Shown one piece after another: positions 1 to 11,600 of a stretch of 25,021 nt of DNA. The stretch spans positions 753,685 through 778,705 of the forward strand of contig NMRA01000021.1 in assembly GCA_002633005.1 (NCBI GenBank), given 5' to 3'. The first letter of the stretch is position 1, and each line of letters opens with the position of its first letter. Both the position numbers and the translations under genes were made by a program. The DNA is from Phoronis australis (Eukaryota; Phoronida; Phoronidae). The notes beneath the pieces were generated by a model. It had not been told where the DNA came from. It did not search any database and was given only the letters and a program-made list of their open reading frames with translations.

Positions 1-460
1 AAAAAAAAACGATATACCCGCTTTTCTCGCAGCTGCTTTGTTCGGACAAGCGGGAACGATGCACTACAACATAGCAGCATTCACTCTGCATATGAACCAC
101 TGACGTCGCTAGCGTCGTTTCTCACCTTCCTCACAGGTTAACGCGACACCTCTTGGCAAGGTAAGGTCGACCGATTAAGACGGAAAAAAAGACTAATTAA
201 ATTGGGTGGCATTTTCCTTTAAAGGTTCACCATATTGATAGAAGTACCTGACAATTAACTTTTAAAACACATACATAACAGTATCCCCTTGATAGTGATA
301 TTCAAGTTCATGTGGTAAACTATAGTGTCCACATACTGCAAGAAGTTTAAAAAGACCGTCAACTGAGAGCAAGAACAGAACAAGATCATGGTCATACATA
401 TTATGATTGATATATGCAGGAGATACTACACAGACGATTAAATAGTCATTCATGTCCTAT
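1..460. other. No gene recognised
   Basis: The only open frame over 60 codons is a 63-codon one on the minus strand with no family resemblance. Repeat module similarity begins at about 470. Confidence 0.6.
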
Positions 461-3263
461 TTGAAACTACTTCATGGAAGAGCTAAAGCCTCTCGAAAGG
501 ATCCAAAAAGTTTGGCAATGGTCAGTGAGCTGTTGCTTTTATTTACATTTTTAGTTTCCTGGTACTAAAGGTATGCTGCTACCCTGTCAATGACTTTGCA
601 TCACTAATTTCTGGTCTTATAGATTGTCGAACTGAGTATAATTCATTTAAGTTGGACTTGTGAACCTTTGGCTTGACAGGACCTTTTAAAAAAATCTAAT
701 TTGTTGTATTATAGGCATTATAACACTTGAGAACCTTCAGAGCTGTGTCTTATACATACTAATGCAGTATGAAACGTAAGCAACGTTACTTTACTTCTTC
801 CGTTTTGGATATCAGTAGGTCCCAACGTATCGTGGGTATGGGTATGGCGTGTAAATAGATAAAAACGTATATTAATAAAATTTACAAACAGTCGACAAAT
901 CAATTGTTTTCAATACTGCTTCTGCTGGTGAAATCTGCAAAAGAATTCAATTAACACAATTAAGCATGCATTTTGGGGTCTTGAACGTAATTTGGGTTCA
1001 GTCATCCATTGTTTTAGTATGTTAGGGCTTGTATTGGTGTGTTAGTGCAATTGTCAGTCGGGATTACAAAGAGCGCTAGCGTCTGCACAATTGTACCACC
1101 AAGACCTGCAACAAATGTCTAGTGTAATAGATTTGATGGATGTATAGAGATCTATTCATTTGAAGTACATGTGCGTCATCACATCCAAACACTAATATTT
1201 GAGTACAACCCAGAGTACAACAAAACTACAGTCAACCCTTAAGAACTATTGCAATAATCTGGAAACCACACAGTTGTCACCGGTGGAGAGCTGTAAATGC
1301 AAGACCCAAATTTTATCAATAACATGATTTAATCAGCACTATCGTCCTTCATGTATCTGGAAAGATAGCATCTCACAGCGTGCGCTCTCACAGAAGTGCA
1401 ATTTACGGGTCTTTTTTACCTTTCCGTCTTCGGTTTTATTTAGGTTCTCTTTCAGTGGTAGCGAGGTCAGGGTGCTGCTTGTTCAGGTCCTGTATGATCT
1501 TAAAAAGTCTCTATATTTCTCTCTCAGTTTGAATCTTGAAATTCGTCTCAGAAATAACTGTTTATGTAAAACATTAAAATACCAATATTTAAACGCAGTT
1601 CACAAAACGAAAATGAAGTGATCATATTTTAGAACATGAAGAGTATTTCCTAGATCACTTCTGGAAAATTTAGCACTGTAAATTCGACCTTGTTATTGTG
1701 ACCGTTGTTTTACTACTACTCTGTCTTTTGCTTAATACTATGATTTTTGAGAGAATGTGAGAAAGAGTGTAAACTGAAAAAGAGATGCCTGAATTACTGG
1801 CGAGTAGATGTTTCACTTTACTTTTCTATGTTAAACAAACTCGCATGCAGTCGAAACAAGTAACTTCCAGGAGATTTACAGCTTAGCAACACCATACCTT
1901 TTGTCTCTGGTGTCATTAGTGTAAGTGGTACTGCAGCACATTTCGTACCATGTCACCGTTCTCAGCGTCAGATCCTGCATGCTAATGGTATACTAGTCAG
2001 CCAAAGTCCAGTGGATCGACGAAAGGCCAAGTTGCTAAAATCTACAGTGAGGTTAAAAGGAAATCAACACGTCCGAAGTAGTAAAACCTATATGTCCTCA
2101 AATGAAAACTAGGAATGAGTAAAGGTATGACCTGAGGTATAAATTCACGGTTTTTACGTCTTCAAATTCGAAGATCAACACAAGTCCTAGACCCCATTAG
2201 TTCGAAAGCTAAAAGTTCAAACTTTCATGACACGAGGTTCCGAACGGCGATTTCGAGCAAAATTTTCGGTAATTTGGAAGCACATGCCTGTTTGACACTA
2301 GTTCTTCGAAGAGCCTGTGCCTCTGGAAAGAAGGCAAACAAAGTGGTTACCGCCACTAAAGTTTTGCTGTTCCGCTACTGTTGAGGTTTCTGGTATCATA
2401 AATCTTGAAACCAGATTTGATCTAACTAGCTTTCTTTTGTGTCGGAGTCGTGAACACTTGGCCAAATAGGGTCTTTTTAAAAACATTTCATTTTCCGTAT
2501 CATTGGGTGTCAGGACTTGAGAACCTTCAGAGTGCCGGGCTGCATCCAAAATTTATAGTGGCATTAAACGGAAACAACGCTAGTTCACCTACATAATTTT
2601 TGTCTTAAATCTTTCGTCATCCGTTTTGGTTATCCGAGGTTCGCAGCGTATCGTTGATGCACGGTTATACCGCGTAACTAGACAAAAACCTGTATTAATG
2701 AACTTTTCAAACAATCGAGAAATCAACAGTTTTCAATTTGTCACTCGGAAATCAATTGAAAAATCCTGGTCTTTACGCCGATAGAAATCGGTCACGGGAA
2801 CCATTGTTCATCTCCATCTGGTTGTGGCATCTCCAGAGGAATTGAAATAACACCATTCAGCACGTATTTTGTGACCTTGAACGTCCTTTGGATTAATTCA
2901 TGCCGTCTTTCTTGGTATGTTAGGGCAATCGTTGGGCGGGATTAAAAAGTGCGTTAGCGTCAACGCGAAAGCACAAGCAAGAAAAATAACAAACGTCTAG
3001 TCCAAGCGAATTGTAAATACAATTGACAAATGGGGAGATCTATTCATTAGAGTAAATGTGCGTCATCACGGCCCAAGCATTAATACATGAGTAGAACCAA
3101 GGGTACAACTAAAATGCAGGCAACACTTGAAGTCTATTACAACGAAATGGACACCAAACAGTGGTAACAGGTGAAGACCAAAGTGCTATCAATAACGACA
3201 GTTACCCCTATCGTGCTTCATTCATCGGGTAAGACAGCACCTCATGGCACGTGGCCTGACGCA

Positions 3264-4170
3264 AGATGCAGCTTCCGGGTGCCACAGTTGTCAAAGTCGT
3301 CGGAAAATCATCGTCAGCCGTACACTTTATAGTAAAAACATACATGCCAATTTTCACAATTATCCTGAAAGCGGTTTCATTGATAGATGACTGGACGCCA
3401 AAAACAGAATCGAAAACAGTAAAAATGGCCACTAGAAGGCGCAAACTAGGTCGAATCCATCTGAAAACGGAGAGATAGCGTCACTTAATTCACAGATGCG
3501 TGTATCCCAAATTTTATGAAAATACGTTGAGGACGTTTGAACATACAGAGGTAAACCAAAAAAAAATAAAATTTCCAGTTGGTGGCGCACAGCAGTAGTC
3601 AGATCTGTCCGAAAGTCGTTGTCTTCCGTCGTCAACATCACATAAATACACTTACGGTACTAAATTTATTAAAGATCCTGCGAACGGTTTAGGACATGCA
3701 TCCATAGGCGCAAAACACTGCCACTAGGAAGCGCCATAGTAGTCGATGTCGTAGTAAAATCATAGTCATACATGCCAATTTTCACAATCATCCTTTGAGC
3801 GGTTTGGTTGATAGAGGGGTGGACGCAAAAAACAAACTCGAAAATACCAAAAAAGGCCACTAGGTGGCGCAAACTAAGTCAAATCCATCTGAAAACGGAA
3901 GGTTAGCCTCATCTCACTGATAGGTGCCTATGTACAAATTTTTATGAAAATCCGTTCAGGACTTTTTGAAGTTACAGAGGTAAACGTAAAAACTAAAATT
4001 GCCACCAGGGGTCATACCAATAGTCGGATCCGCCAGAAAGTACGCTCATGCGTCCCATCCACAGAAGATACACATGTGCAAAACTTCCTGAACATACGTT
4101 CAGGCGTTTAGGAGCGGACGCCGGACCCCGAAAGGATGGACGGAGATGACGTCATAATGAGTCCACATAT
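3264..4170. repeat. Two head-to-tail ~428-bp repeats within the block
   Basis: Both units contain ATACATGCCAATTTTCACAAT (from 3340 and 3768), a TTGATAGA...GGACGC segment, GGCCACTAG..GGCGCAAACTA, AATCCATCTGAAAACGGA, ATTTTTATGAAAAT(C/A)CGTT and GTTACAGAGGTAAAC-like sequence. The second unit continues with GGACGCCGGACCCCGAAAGG and GATGACGTCATAATGAG. They separate two copies of the long module and share nothing with them. Open frames on both strands here (for example 3266-3478 plus, 3208-3444 and 3669-3872 minus) exist because the repeat happens to be open. No protein family is recognised. Confidence 0.75.
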
Positions 4171-7100
4171 AAATACGTTTGCGCATAAAAACTATAATCA
4201 GGTTCGAAAGAAGTTAATCCCCTCGAAACAATGAACCCATATGATCTTAATTGAAAAATACAAGTGAGAGGTGGGCGGAAGGTATGAAATTACGGAATTC
4301 ATGGCTCCGAAAGTTTACAAGTCGACAAATAAATAATTCCGAAGATAAACAAAAGTCTGAAAGAATATTAGTTGTTTTACTATCAGTTTGATAGGGCTGT
4401 TTTTAGAAACGTTTTTTTTTGCCTGATAGGGTATTTTAAAAAAAATCATTCAATGTTACATAACTTACCTTCAGGCTTGCGAACCTTCGGAGTATCGAGC
4501 TCCATCTTATTTATACTACTGCATTATGACTTGCACGCTACTTTAAATTTCCTTCTTAATTTTAGTCTTCGGTTGTTATTTTTCAGTCTTTCATGCTTCT
4601 TCTTCCGTCTTGGTTTTCTGTGAGTAGGATCGTATCGTTGTGGCGTGGGCATGGTAAGTAAATAAACGAAAACGTTCATTAATAAAATTTACAAACAATC
4701 GATAAATCAACAATTATTTTCAATTTGCCATTCGGAAACTAATTAAAAAACTCTCATCCCTGCCACGGTAGTAATCGATCACGGGAACCACTGTTCAGCT
4801 CCATTTGATCTTGGCATTTAGAGAGGAATTCAAATAACACCACTCAGCATGCATTTTGTGACCTTGAACGTCGTTTGGATTTATTCATGCTGTATTTCTT
4901 GATATGTTAGGATTGGTGTTAGTATGTTAGTGGAATTGTTAGTTGGGATTAAAAAGAGTGTTAGCGTCAACGCGAATGTACCAGCAAGACAGTAACAAAC
5001 GCTTAGTGCAAGCAAATGGTAATGGATATGATGAATGGAGAGCTTTATCTATTCGAAGTACATGTGCGACATCGCAACCCACACACTAATACTTGAGTAC
5101 AACCCAATTATCTGGACACCATACATTTGTCACAGGTGGGTAACTGTAACTGTAAGTGCCAGCCAGACAAAAATGTTATCAAGAACGAAAGTTACACACC
5201 TCTATCGCCCTTCATGTATCGGGTAAGACAAGATCTCATGGTGCACGCCCTCACGTAAGAGGCAACTCCCGGGATTTTTTACCTTTCCGACTGTGGTGTC
5301 ATTTTGTGTTGGTGGTTCAGCGGCATCTTGGCCGGGTGCACTGCCAGTTGTGGCGAGGTCCTGTATGACCATAGTAAAAACGTCAACATTTCTCTAACTT
5401 TGAAGGTTCAAAATCGTGCACATTTCCCCAACTTTGAAGTTTTATATCTCAGAAATAGCTGTCCATATTTATGTAAAACATCCAAATCCAAGGACTTAAA
5501 CATCGTTTACAAAACGAATTCAAAATAAAATCATGATATTTTAGAACATTAATAGTTTTTTTTATTACGTCTTGGAACATTTTCATCAAATGAAATTTGA
5601 ACGTGTTATCGATACCGTTGTTTTGCTATTACTGTGCTTTTCTTTTCTTTTTCGCTAAATTTTACATAAGGGAAATATTCTTGTGAGGCAATCATTATGA
5701 ATATCAGACAATAAAAACCGAAATTTCAAATTTTACTTTGGTTTCTAGTTTCCTATAATATAAACATTTAAGGAGTTAAAATATTTGATTTTATAAAAAA
5801 TTTAGCTAAAATCGAATATTTGGCAATAAAGTCCAATCAACCTTCGAGGACGAATTTAACATACATGAGCCGAGGTGAGTGTATTTCATATTGTGAAGTA
5901 TACACTGGAAGAAATTTGGTTAGGAAAGTAAAAAGATGCCCCAGCAAACTTGTAACTGAAGTGTAAAACATTTTAAATGCTTTTTTTCTTATGAAAGTTG
6001 AACGGTAATACACTTTTTAACTCTGTTGTCAGTCGTATTAGTGGTACTGCAAGAACTTTTTGATGCACTGTAAGCCGTCGTGACGTCGTGGTCCTGTATG
6101 GTCCCGTAAGGATGATAAACCTTATATTGATGATGTCAACCAATCCACTTTCTGTCACTTGCTTTGATTTTTAGTGTCAATCTTCCAAAATAAAAGCAGA
6201 AACCAACTGAAAAAACTTACACTTCCTTCCTCATAAATTGCACGTTGTGGTCCTTGACGGGTGGCCTTCTCCAAAGGTGCTGTGTAACTTGCTAAAAGCG
6301 TAGGTCACGCTTGCCAGTTTAGCAGAATTTGTTAGACGTTTTCAAAATTCCCTCCAGACTTTTGAGGGTTGGCAATAAGTTACAAAGCATTATTTTGTTT
6401 CAGAGAACTGGATGGGGAAAGTCGTTTTTAGTATGTGTAAGTAAGCCAAAACCGAGTTTGGTATCCTTTTAATGATAAACAAAGCCCAGCTATTTAACAA
6501 ATGACATAGTCACTCAAAAAATACAGCAATTAAGACTAAATGTTGTTCACTTCCGAGAAGTGTATTTTATATTGAAAAGATCTCCCAGTTATACAATTAC
6601 CAACGCAATTTTCAGAGACTGCACTAAAACCAGTTGTGAAACCGTGTACTTGAATAAAGACGTATTCCTGAAGTAGATTTTTCATTTCGCTTTTCCAAAT
6701 AAAACAAGTGATTTATCAAGTTTTGATGGCTCAAATGAATACACACATGTAGTCAAAACTGGTAACTGCCAGGATACTGATTTACAGCTGAACGGCACCA
6801 TATCTTTGGCCCTGGTGTCATTCGTGCTAGTGGTCCTTCTGCACTTTTGGTACACTGTAACTGCTCGCGACATCAGGTGCGGTGGGTAAATGGTACACTA
6901 GTCAGCCAAAGTCCACTAGTTCGACGACGTGCCAAGTCGCTAAAAATTGCACAATGAGAAGTGATCAACCTTATATGACCTGAATTGAAAACTTCAAGTG
7001 AGAAAGAATGTGTACAGAGTTTATATGAAATTAAGTATTCATGAGTCGCAAGGTTTGCAAGTCTTAAAATCCATAAATCTGAAGACTTATCCACACAATT

Positions 7101-7820
7101 AAGATAACCCACCGAAGGTTATAAATTTGAACTTTCATGACACTAGGTTCCGAACAGTGTTTTTGAGCAAAACGCTCAGGGATTTATTTGCACACGGCTG
7201 CTTGAAACTAGTTCTTCGAAGAGCCCGTGCCTCTCAAAACGGGATCCAAACATGAAGTTGGGCGATTCACTGAGTTGCTGTAGTTATTTACATGTTCGAA
7301 GTATGGTTTATCGCCGCCAAAATTTTGCTGCTTGGCTGTGGTTGACTTTGAATCGCTGGTTTCTGGCATCATAGACCTTCGGACTAGTTTCGAACTAACT
7401 AGGTTTTTCTTTCTGTCGGATTTGTGAACCTTCGGCCTTATAATGCCTTTTATTCATTTGTGGTATTATTAGAGTTCGAACTTGTGAACCTTTGGGGTAT
7501 CGAGCTGTACACTATCTATACTAATACAGTATGACACGCAAGCAACGTTAGATTACATAAACTCCCTGTTAGATTATCTTCTTAATTTTCCTCTTCCGCC
7601 TTTCTTCCGTCTTGGTTATCCGTGGATCACAGCTTGTCGTTTATGTATGGGTATGGCGTGCAAATAGACAAAAAACGTGCAGTAATGAAATTTAAAGACA
7701 GTCGGCAAATCAACTATTGTTTTCAAGTTGACACTTTGAGATTAATTGAAAAATCTACCAAGGCAGTTATCGATCACGGGAACCATTGTTCTGATCCATA
7801 TGTTGGGGGTCATCCTGATG

Positions 7821-8472
7821 TGTTCCCGTTTTATGCATATCGGGATTCTACATATGTACGTGTCCCGGGTTCGGTATGACCACGTTTCGTTGCATCGGAC
7901 GGAGGTCTATGTGTCCTGGTGTGGTAGCTGTGATTGTCCCCCTGCAGAGAATGTCCTAGCTGCATGTATTTGAATGCCGGTGTACTGGCACGTTAACCAG
8001 TGGATTAGGCGGATGCTTCATCCAAATACATGCAAACCGGACAATTTCTCCAGGGGGGCAATGGCTACTTTCACACCGAGTTCTATGTGTTATTGGTCAG
8101 TGTTCGATGAGCCAAGAAAATTAACATGCCCAAGTTCGCCGTTTGCGACCTATCCGAAATCTCGAAAACTAAAGGCGCATTTTCAAGAAGTGAGCTAGCA
8201 TTCCAAAATTCCAGGGGGTATTGCTTTATCTGACAACGACCAGAATCCAATGCAACTAAGGAGAATGCATAAAAATAACACGTTACTTTATTACTTGTTG
8301 AACTTATGTCCTAAATCAGGATCGAAAAGCACCCGACAACTGTCATGTGGGCCTAAATGGCAAGCGTTGCTAAAACTTGCACACTCGTTCGCTTAGCGTC
8401 TGGACTATTACGCAAAGCACCGGGACACAAAAACCCGGACAGGTAGGATTCGGAGTCTATAAAACGGGACGC
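7821..8472. mobile_element. Non-autonomous DNA transposon-like insertion with inverted ends
   Basis: The left end reads TGTTCCCGTTTTATGCATAT and on through GTGTCCCGG (7821-7869). The right end, reversed, reads GCGTCCCGTTTTATAGACTC through GTGTCCCGG (8472-8420). These are imperfect inverted repeats of about 50 bases. The flanks match the surrounding repeat module, so it interrupts that module, and about 95 bases of the module are missing at the insertion site. ATG flanks both ends, but with the deletion this cannot be called a target duplication. Inside, GCATGTATTTGAATG (7962-7976) faces CATCCAAATACATGC (8019-8033). No transposase is visible in the ~650 bases. The family is not identified. Confidence 0.6.
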
Positions 8473-8610
8473 ATGTTAGGGCCCCAGTTATTATGTTAGT
8501 ACAAATTTTAGTCGGGATTAGAAAGAGTATTAAATTCAGCAAGTCAAGTAACAAACATCTAATGCAAACTGATGATAATACATTTGATAGATGGATAGAT
8601 ATATCCATTT

Positions 8611-8654
8611 AATAATAATAGTAATAATAATAATAAATAATAATAATAATAATA
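8611..8654. repeat. AAT microsatellite
   Basis: A nearly uninterrupted run of AAT units with two small interruptions (AGTAAT and AAATAA). It is the tail of the SINE-like element rather than an independent satellite. Confidence 0.9.
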
Positions 8655-8753
8655 TCACTTACTGTACATCGTAGGCTTGGCTTACTCATACAGAAATACA
8701 TAAATTCAAATGTATATTGAGAGTATTTACACGGAGTGCAGGTGCAGCCTCCC

Positions 8754-8892
8754 GTTCAGTATCGCTAGGACCTAGCTTAAAAGCAAGACTTTGCGAGATT
8801 ACGCGAGATATTGCCGTGTATTTTAAATAAGAGCACGTGACCTTGACTAGCTTTTGGTTAGGTCCTAGCGTAGGTCCTAGCGTCTACTGAAC
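8754..8892. repeat. Inverted repeat with GGTCCTAG arms inside the SINE-like element
   Basis: GTTCAGTATCGCTAGGACC (from 8754) is the reverse complement, with one small indel, of GGTCCTAGCGTCTACTGAAC (8873-8892). The right arm is partly doubled (GGTCCTAGCG at 8861 and again at 8873). The 139-bp span could be a small nested MITE or a structural part of the SINE. Confidence 0.6.
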
Positions 8893-9204
8893 GCGCGCCA
8901 GTTCTTCTCTTAAAGCCATAGTCTTCTCAGTGAATATCCATTTGAATAAATGTGCGTCGTCACGACCCGAACACTAATGTATGAGTATAACCCAAAGTAC
9001 AACTACTGTAAAATACAGCCGACACTTAAAACATATACGTATTACAACTACCTGTACACCAAACAGTTGCCACAGGTGGAGAACTGTAACAGCAAGCAGC
9101 CAGACAAAAATGTAATTAATGACAGAAGTTACGCACCTGTATCGTCCTTCATGTATCGGGTAAGACATATCTGATTCATCTCCTCACGGTGCGCGCTTTC
9201 AAGG

Positions 9205-10100
9205 AAATGGCGGTAATCTGAAACAGCAGGCCGACCCACTCAAAGGTAAACATTCAAGGGTCATGCTATTACTTCTCAGGAGGGGTTATTGCGCTTTCCA
9301 ATGAACTACGAACACACCAAGTAATCGAAGTGCAACAACCAGGTAACCCCGTCATTACAAAATCCAGATAAATAAACTCGCCTTTTAGAGATACTGAATA
9401 CCAAAAGAGTGTTCTCAATGGAAAATCGTGCCACATATGTATAGAAACTTTCAAAAACTAAACCGCATGGGGGCTACGACGAAATTAGATGCAGGTCGTC
9501 CGTCAGTCTCGATTCGTGAACAGAGATTTGCCTTTGGGGTCGTGGTCTCTCAAACGGATAAGTCGGTGTTTTTTGTTTCCTGTCTGTCAACTTTCGATTC
9601 AGGAACTCGTATTGCTTTCCACTATCTGGCTCTGCCCGCCCGTGATTAACGCGAACCCTACCGGTCGTAGCATGAGAATATCCATAGCCAAAAGTGATAT
9701 GTAAAGTGTTGCTTTAAATCTGTCTAAATAGTAAAGTAAATTTGTACAACTGTTTTCTACTTAACCTATTAAAACGAGTCTTAAAATCAAAATTAACATC
9801 AACAGACACACGTGTACAACCTGGGAAGCTCATTTATATTGAGAAGCAAATTGTTGAAGGCACTGTATTCATAAGTCTTCACACAGGTCATATGTTGGTC
9901 ACATCACGTGAAGACGTGTCAAACATGTAAATTGTTACTGTGGCACAATTAATTTTCTATGCAATTTACAAAAAAACAGCGAGTTTAACATTATGTAAAA
10001 TTTGAGCATTTGTTTCAATACTACATTTGTCCAAGGTTTCATTGCAGAGCACGTGTCGGATCGAGTCTACACAGTCATTTGTCTTTGAAAGTTTATTATT
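9205..10100. other. No gene recognised
   Basis: Similarity to the repeat block fades near 9205. Two overlapping plus-strand frames at 9428-9704 are short and resemble nothing I know. There is no splice-bounded exon I can defend. Confidence 0.5.
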
Positions 10101-10768
10101 GGAGTTCATGGTGATTATTTAAAAACCTAATGACTTTGTAGAATGTATCAATTCTAGTAATGACGATGGTATTTTTCTATGTCAAAATGTTTCCGATGTG
10201 AAAGTTTTGTGATATGCTGATGATATGGCTTTGTGTACTTAATCTCCAGTTAAACTGCAAAGACTACTTTGTGCCTTAAGTAAGTTCTGCCAGGAATGGA
10301 GCGTGTCTGTAAATTTAGTGAAGGCCACAGTTACATGTATGGTGTTTAGAAACGGAGGTCCATTGAGAAATTGCGAGATGTAGTATTTTGGAGGTGAAAA
10401 ACTCGAAGTGATTTCCATGCCAGCTACATGTATCTTGGTGTTGTGTTCACGCCAAAGTTATTGTGGACTATGGCTGCTCAGACCCTGTCAGCCCAAGCCA
10501 CGGAGGTAGCCATTACAGTCGACAAGCTACAAAGAAGCAGAGCCATATTTCAACAACGTGTGGCTTTTGAGACATTTGATAAAATAATTTACCCCAGCTC
10601 ATGCCATGGAGCCGAAATATGGGGCTTACAAGAATACAACTGGTTAGAATAAGTGCAAATTAAATTTTGCAGGCGTGTATTGGGTGTAGCTAATTCATGC
10701 TGAAACAATGCTGCACTGAGCGCATGTCGGCGGTTGCCGTTATTTACTAATCACTATGTTGCCGTGAT
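10100..10768 (+). pseudogene. Degenerate non-LTR retrotransposon (LINE) reverse transcriptase fragment
   Basis: Around 10129 the translation reads NDFVECINSSNDDGIFLC, followed after a stop by YADDMALC at 10213-10236, the catalytic YADD box of LINE reverse transcriptases. Then come LQRLLCALSKFCQEWSVSVN and MVFRNGGPL, the usual thumb-side sequence. After a frame change, YLGVVFTPKLLW (10431 on) and GAEIWGLQ follow, then FCRRVLGVANS and NNAALSACRRLPL to about 10765. There are several in-frame stops and at least one frameshift, so it is dead. The 5' part with endonuclease and the 3' end are missing. A CR1- or Jockey-like clade is likely but not proven. It ends within about 60 bases of the left edge of the segmental duplication. 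Confidence 0.85.
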
Positions 10769-11439
10769 CACGCCAATATTGAAGTCACCATACTCTCCGA
10801 GCGTTCGTGTCGCGCGAAGTCTTGCGTGATTTTACGTTTTCGCGAGATTCTGGCGTCTATGGCAAAATGTAAGAGTTTTCTGCATAGTAGTGATTAGGAC
10901 GGCAGCAGAGTATCACTGTGTTACATGTACCTGCGCCCTAATGGTGTCACATGCCAGGATCAGAGTGTTGGGATGTGGTTATTCGTCTATAGTAAATGAA
11001 CATAATTTCAACCATTTTTCTGCGCAGCATATACCTGAACACAGAGTATGAATGTGCATGCTGCTTTCTTTAAGGGGTGAAAAAGTTGCAGCCCCAAATT
11101 GTAAACCTTTGAGCTTGATGAACTGATCAGTACAGTGCAATTTGTGCGCAACTTGATGTAGGCCACTGGTACCCGTTTCATTTCATGGGAATTAGGATTT
11201 AATCCAGGAACTTCGGCTTACGCCCCACACAACTATTATAGAAAAATAATTTCACCATACCTCAACAAAAAATATGCTCTGTAAAATATACGGTAATTGC
11301 TAGCGGTTCTGATTATTGCTTTAACTGTTTGAGCTTTGGTGTGGTAACTCAGTAATTGTGAAGTAGGGGCGTTTGTCAAAGCGCAATGAAGCCCAACTCC
11401 CATCACCAGTCACTGAACTTTTGATTTAGACCACTTACC

Positions 11440-11600
11440 GTTATGAAATTCGTCCCAAGTCATTCCTTAGTTAAATTCACGGTTAGAAAGAACTGAGAGT
11501 TCGCCATTGCTCGAGTCTAGGCCGCGAATTGTTTTCCAGTGTCACGGCGTGTCATTTTGCGCGCCGAGGAAGTTGTGATGGAGTAACGAATCGTCAGTTC
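11440..11600 (-). other. Segment conserved in both duplicates ending in a strong donor-like site (left)
   Basis: On the minus strand AATGACACG..GTGACACTGGAA is followed by GCAATGGCGA(A/T)CTCTCA and, about 60 bases on, by ACG/GTAAGTG. The partner is at 21125-21290. The shared GTAAGTG could mark an exon end, for example a first exon of another duplicated gene transcribed leftward. The short frame from ATGGCG differs between copies (it closes after about 15 codons here), so coding is doubtful. Confidence 0.25.

Larger units (their letters stand above)
8611..8933 (-). mobile_element. SINE-like retroposed element with ATT-type tail and 10-bp target duplication
   Basis: ATATCCATTT stands on both sides (8601-8610 and 8934-8943). 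Three other copies of the surrounding module have a single TCTATTCATTT-like site followed directly by the next bases, so the empty site is known from within the window. On the minus strand the insert ends in an ATT/TTA repeat next to the duplication, as SINEs and LINE tails do. A and B box matches for a tRNA-derived head are too weak to assert, so a 5'-truncated LINE is the alternative. It contains an internal inverted repeat at 8754-8892. Confidence 0.65.
460..9205. repeat. Block of diverged long non-coding repeat modules, at least four partial units
   Basis: The same ordered modules recur. One module has GTACT-rich sequence, then TAGTCAGCCAAAGTCCA and TTTCATGACAC, AGGTTCCGAAC, AGTTCTTCGAAGAGCC (1930-2340, 6830-7240). 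The next is GTGAACCTTC, TACTAATGCAGTATGA, ATCACGGGAACCA, CTTCATGTATC (726-1400, 2516-3250, 4477-5240, 7420-9205). A third has TTACCTTTCCG, CTCAGAAATA, ATATTTTAGAACAT (1400-1760, 5275-5660). Units are partial: 470-1760, 1790-3250, 4200-5660 and 5900-9205. None has a conserved long reading frame. The family is unknown to me; a non-autonomous transposon that inserted into itself or a degenerate satellite would both fit. Confidence 0.75.

Noticed and set aside
3208-3872. Two similar minus-strand frames sharing SIN-TA and IVKIGMY, suggestive of a small gene family
   Set aside because: They lie in the two ~428-bp repeat units and are similar because the DNA is; the opposite strand is also open and no domain is seen.
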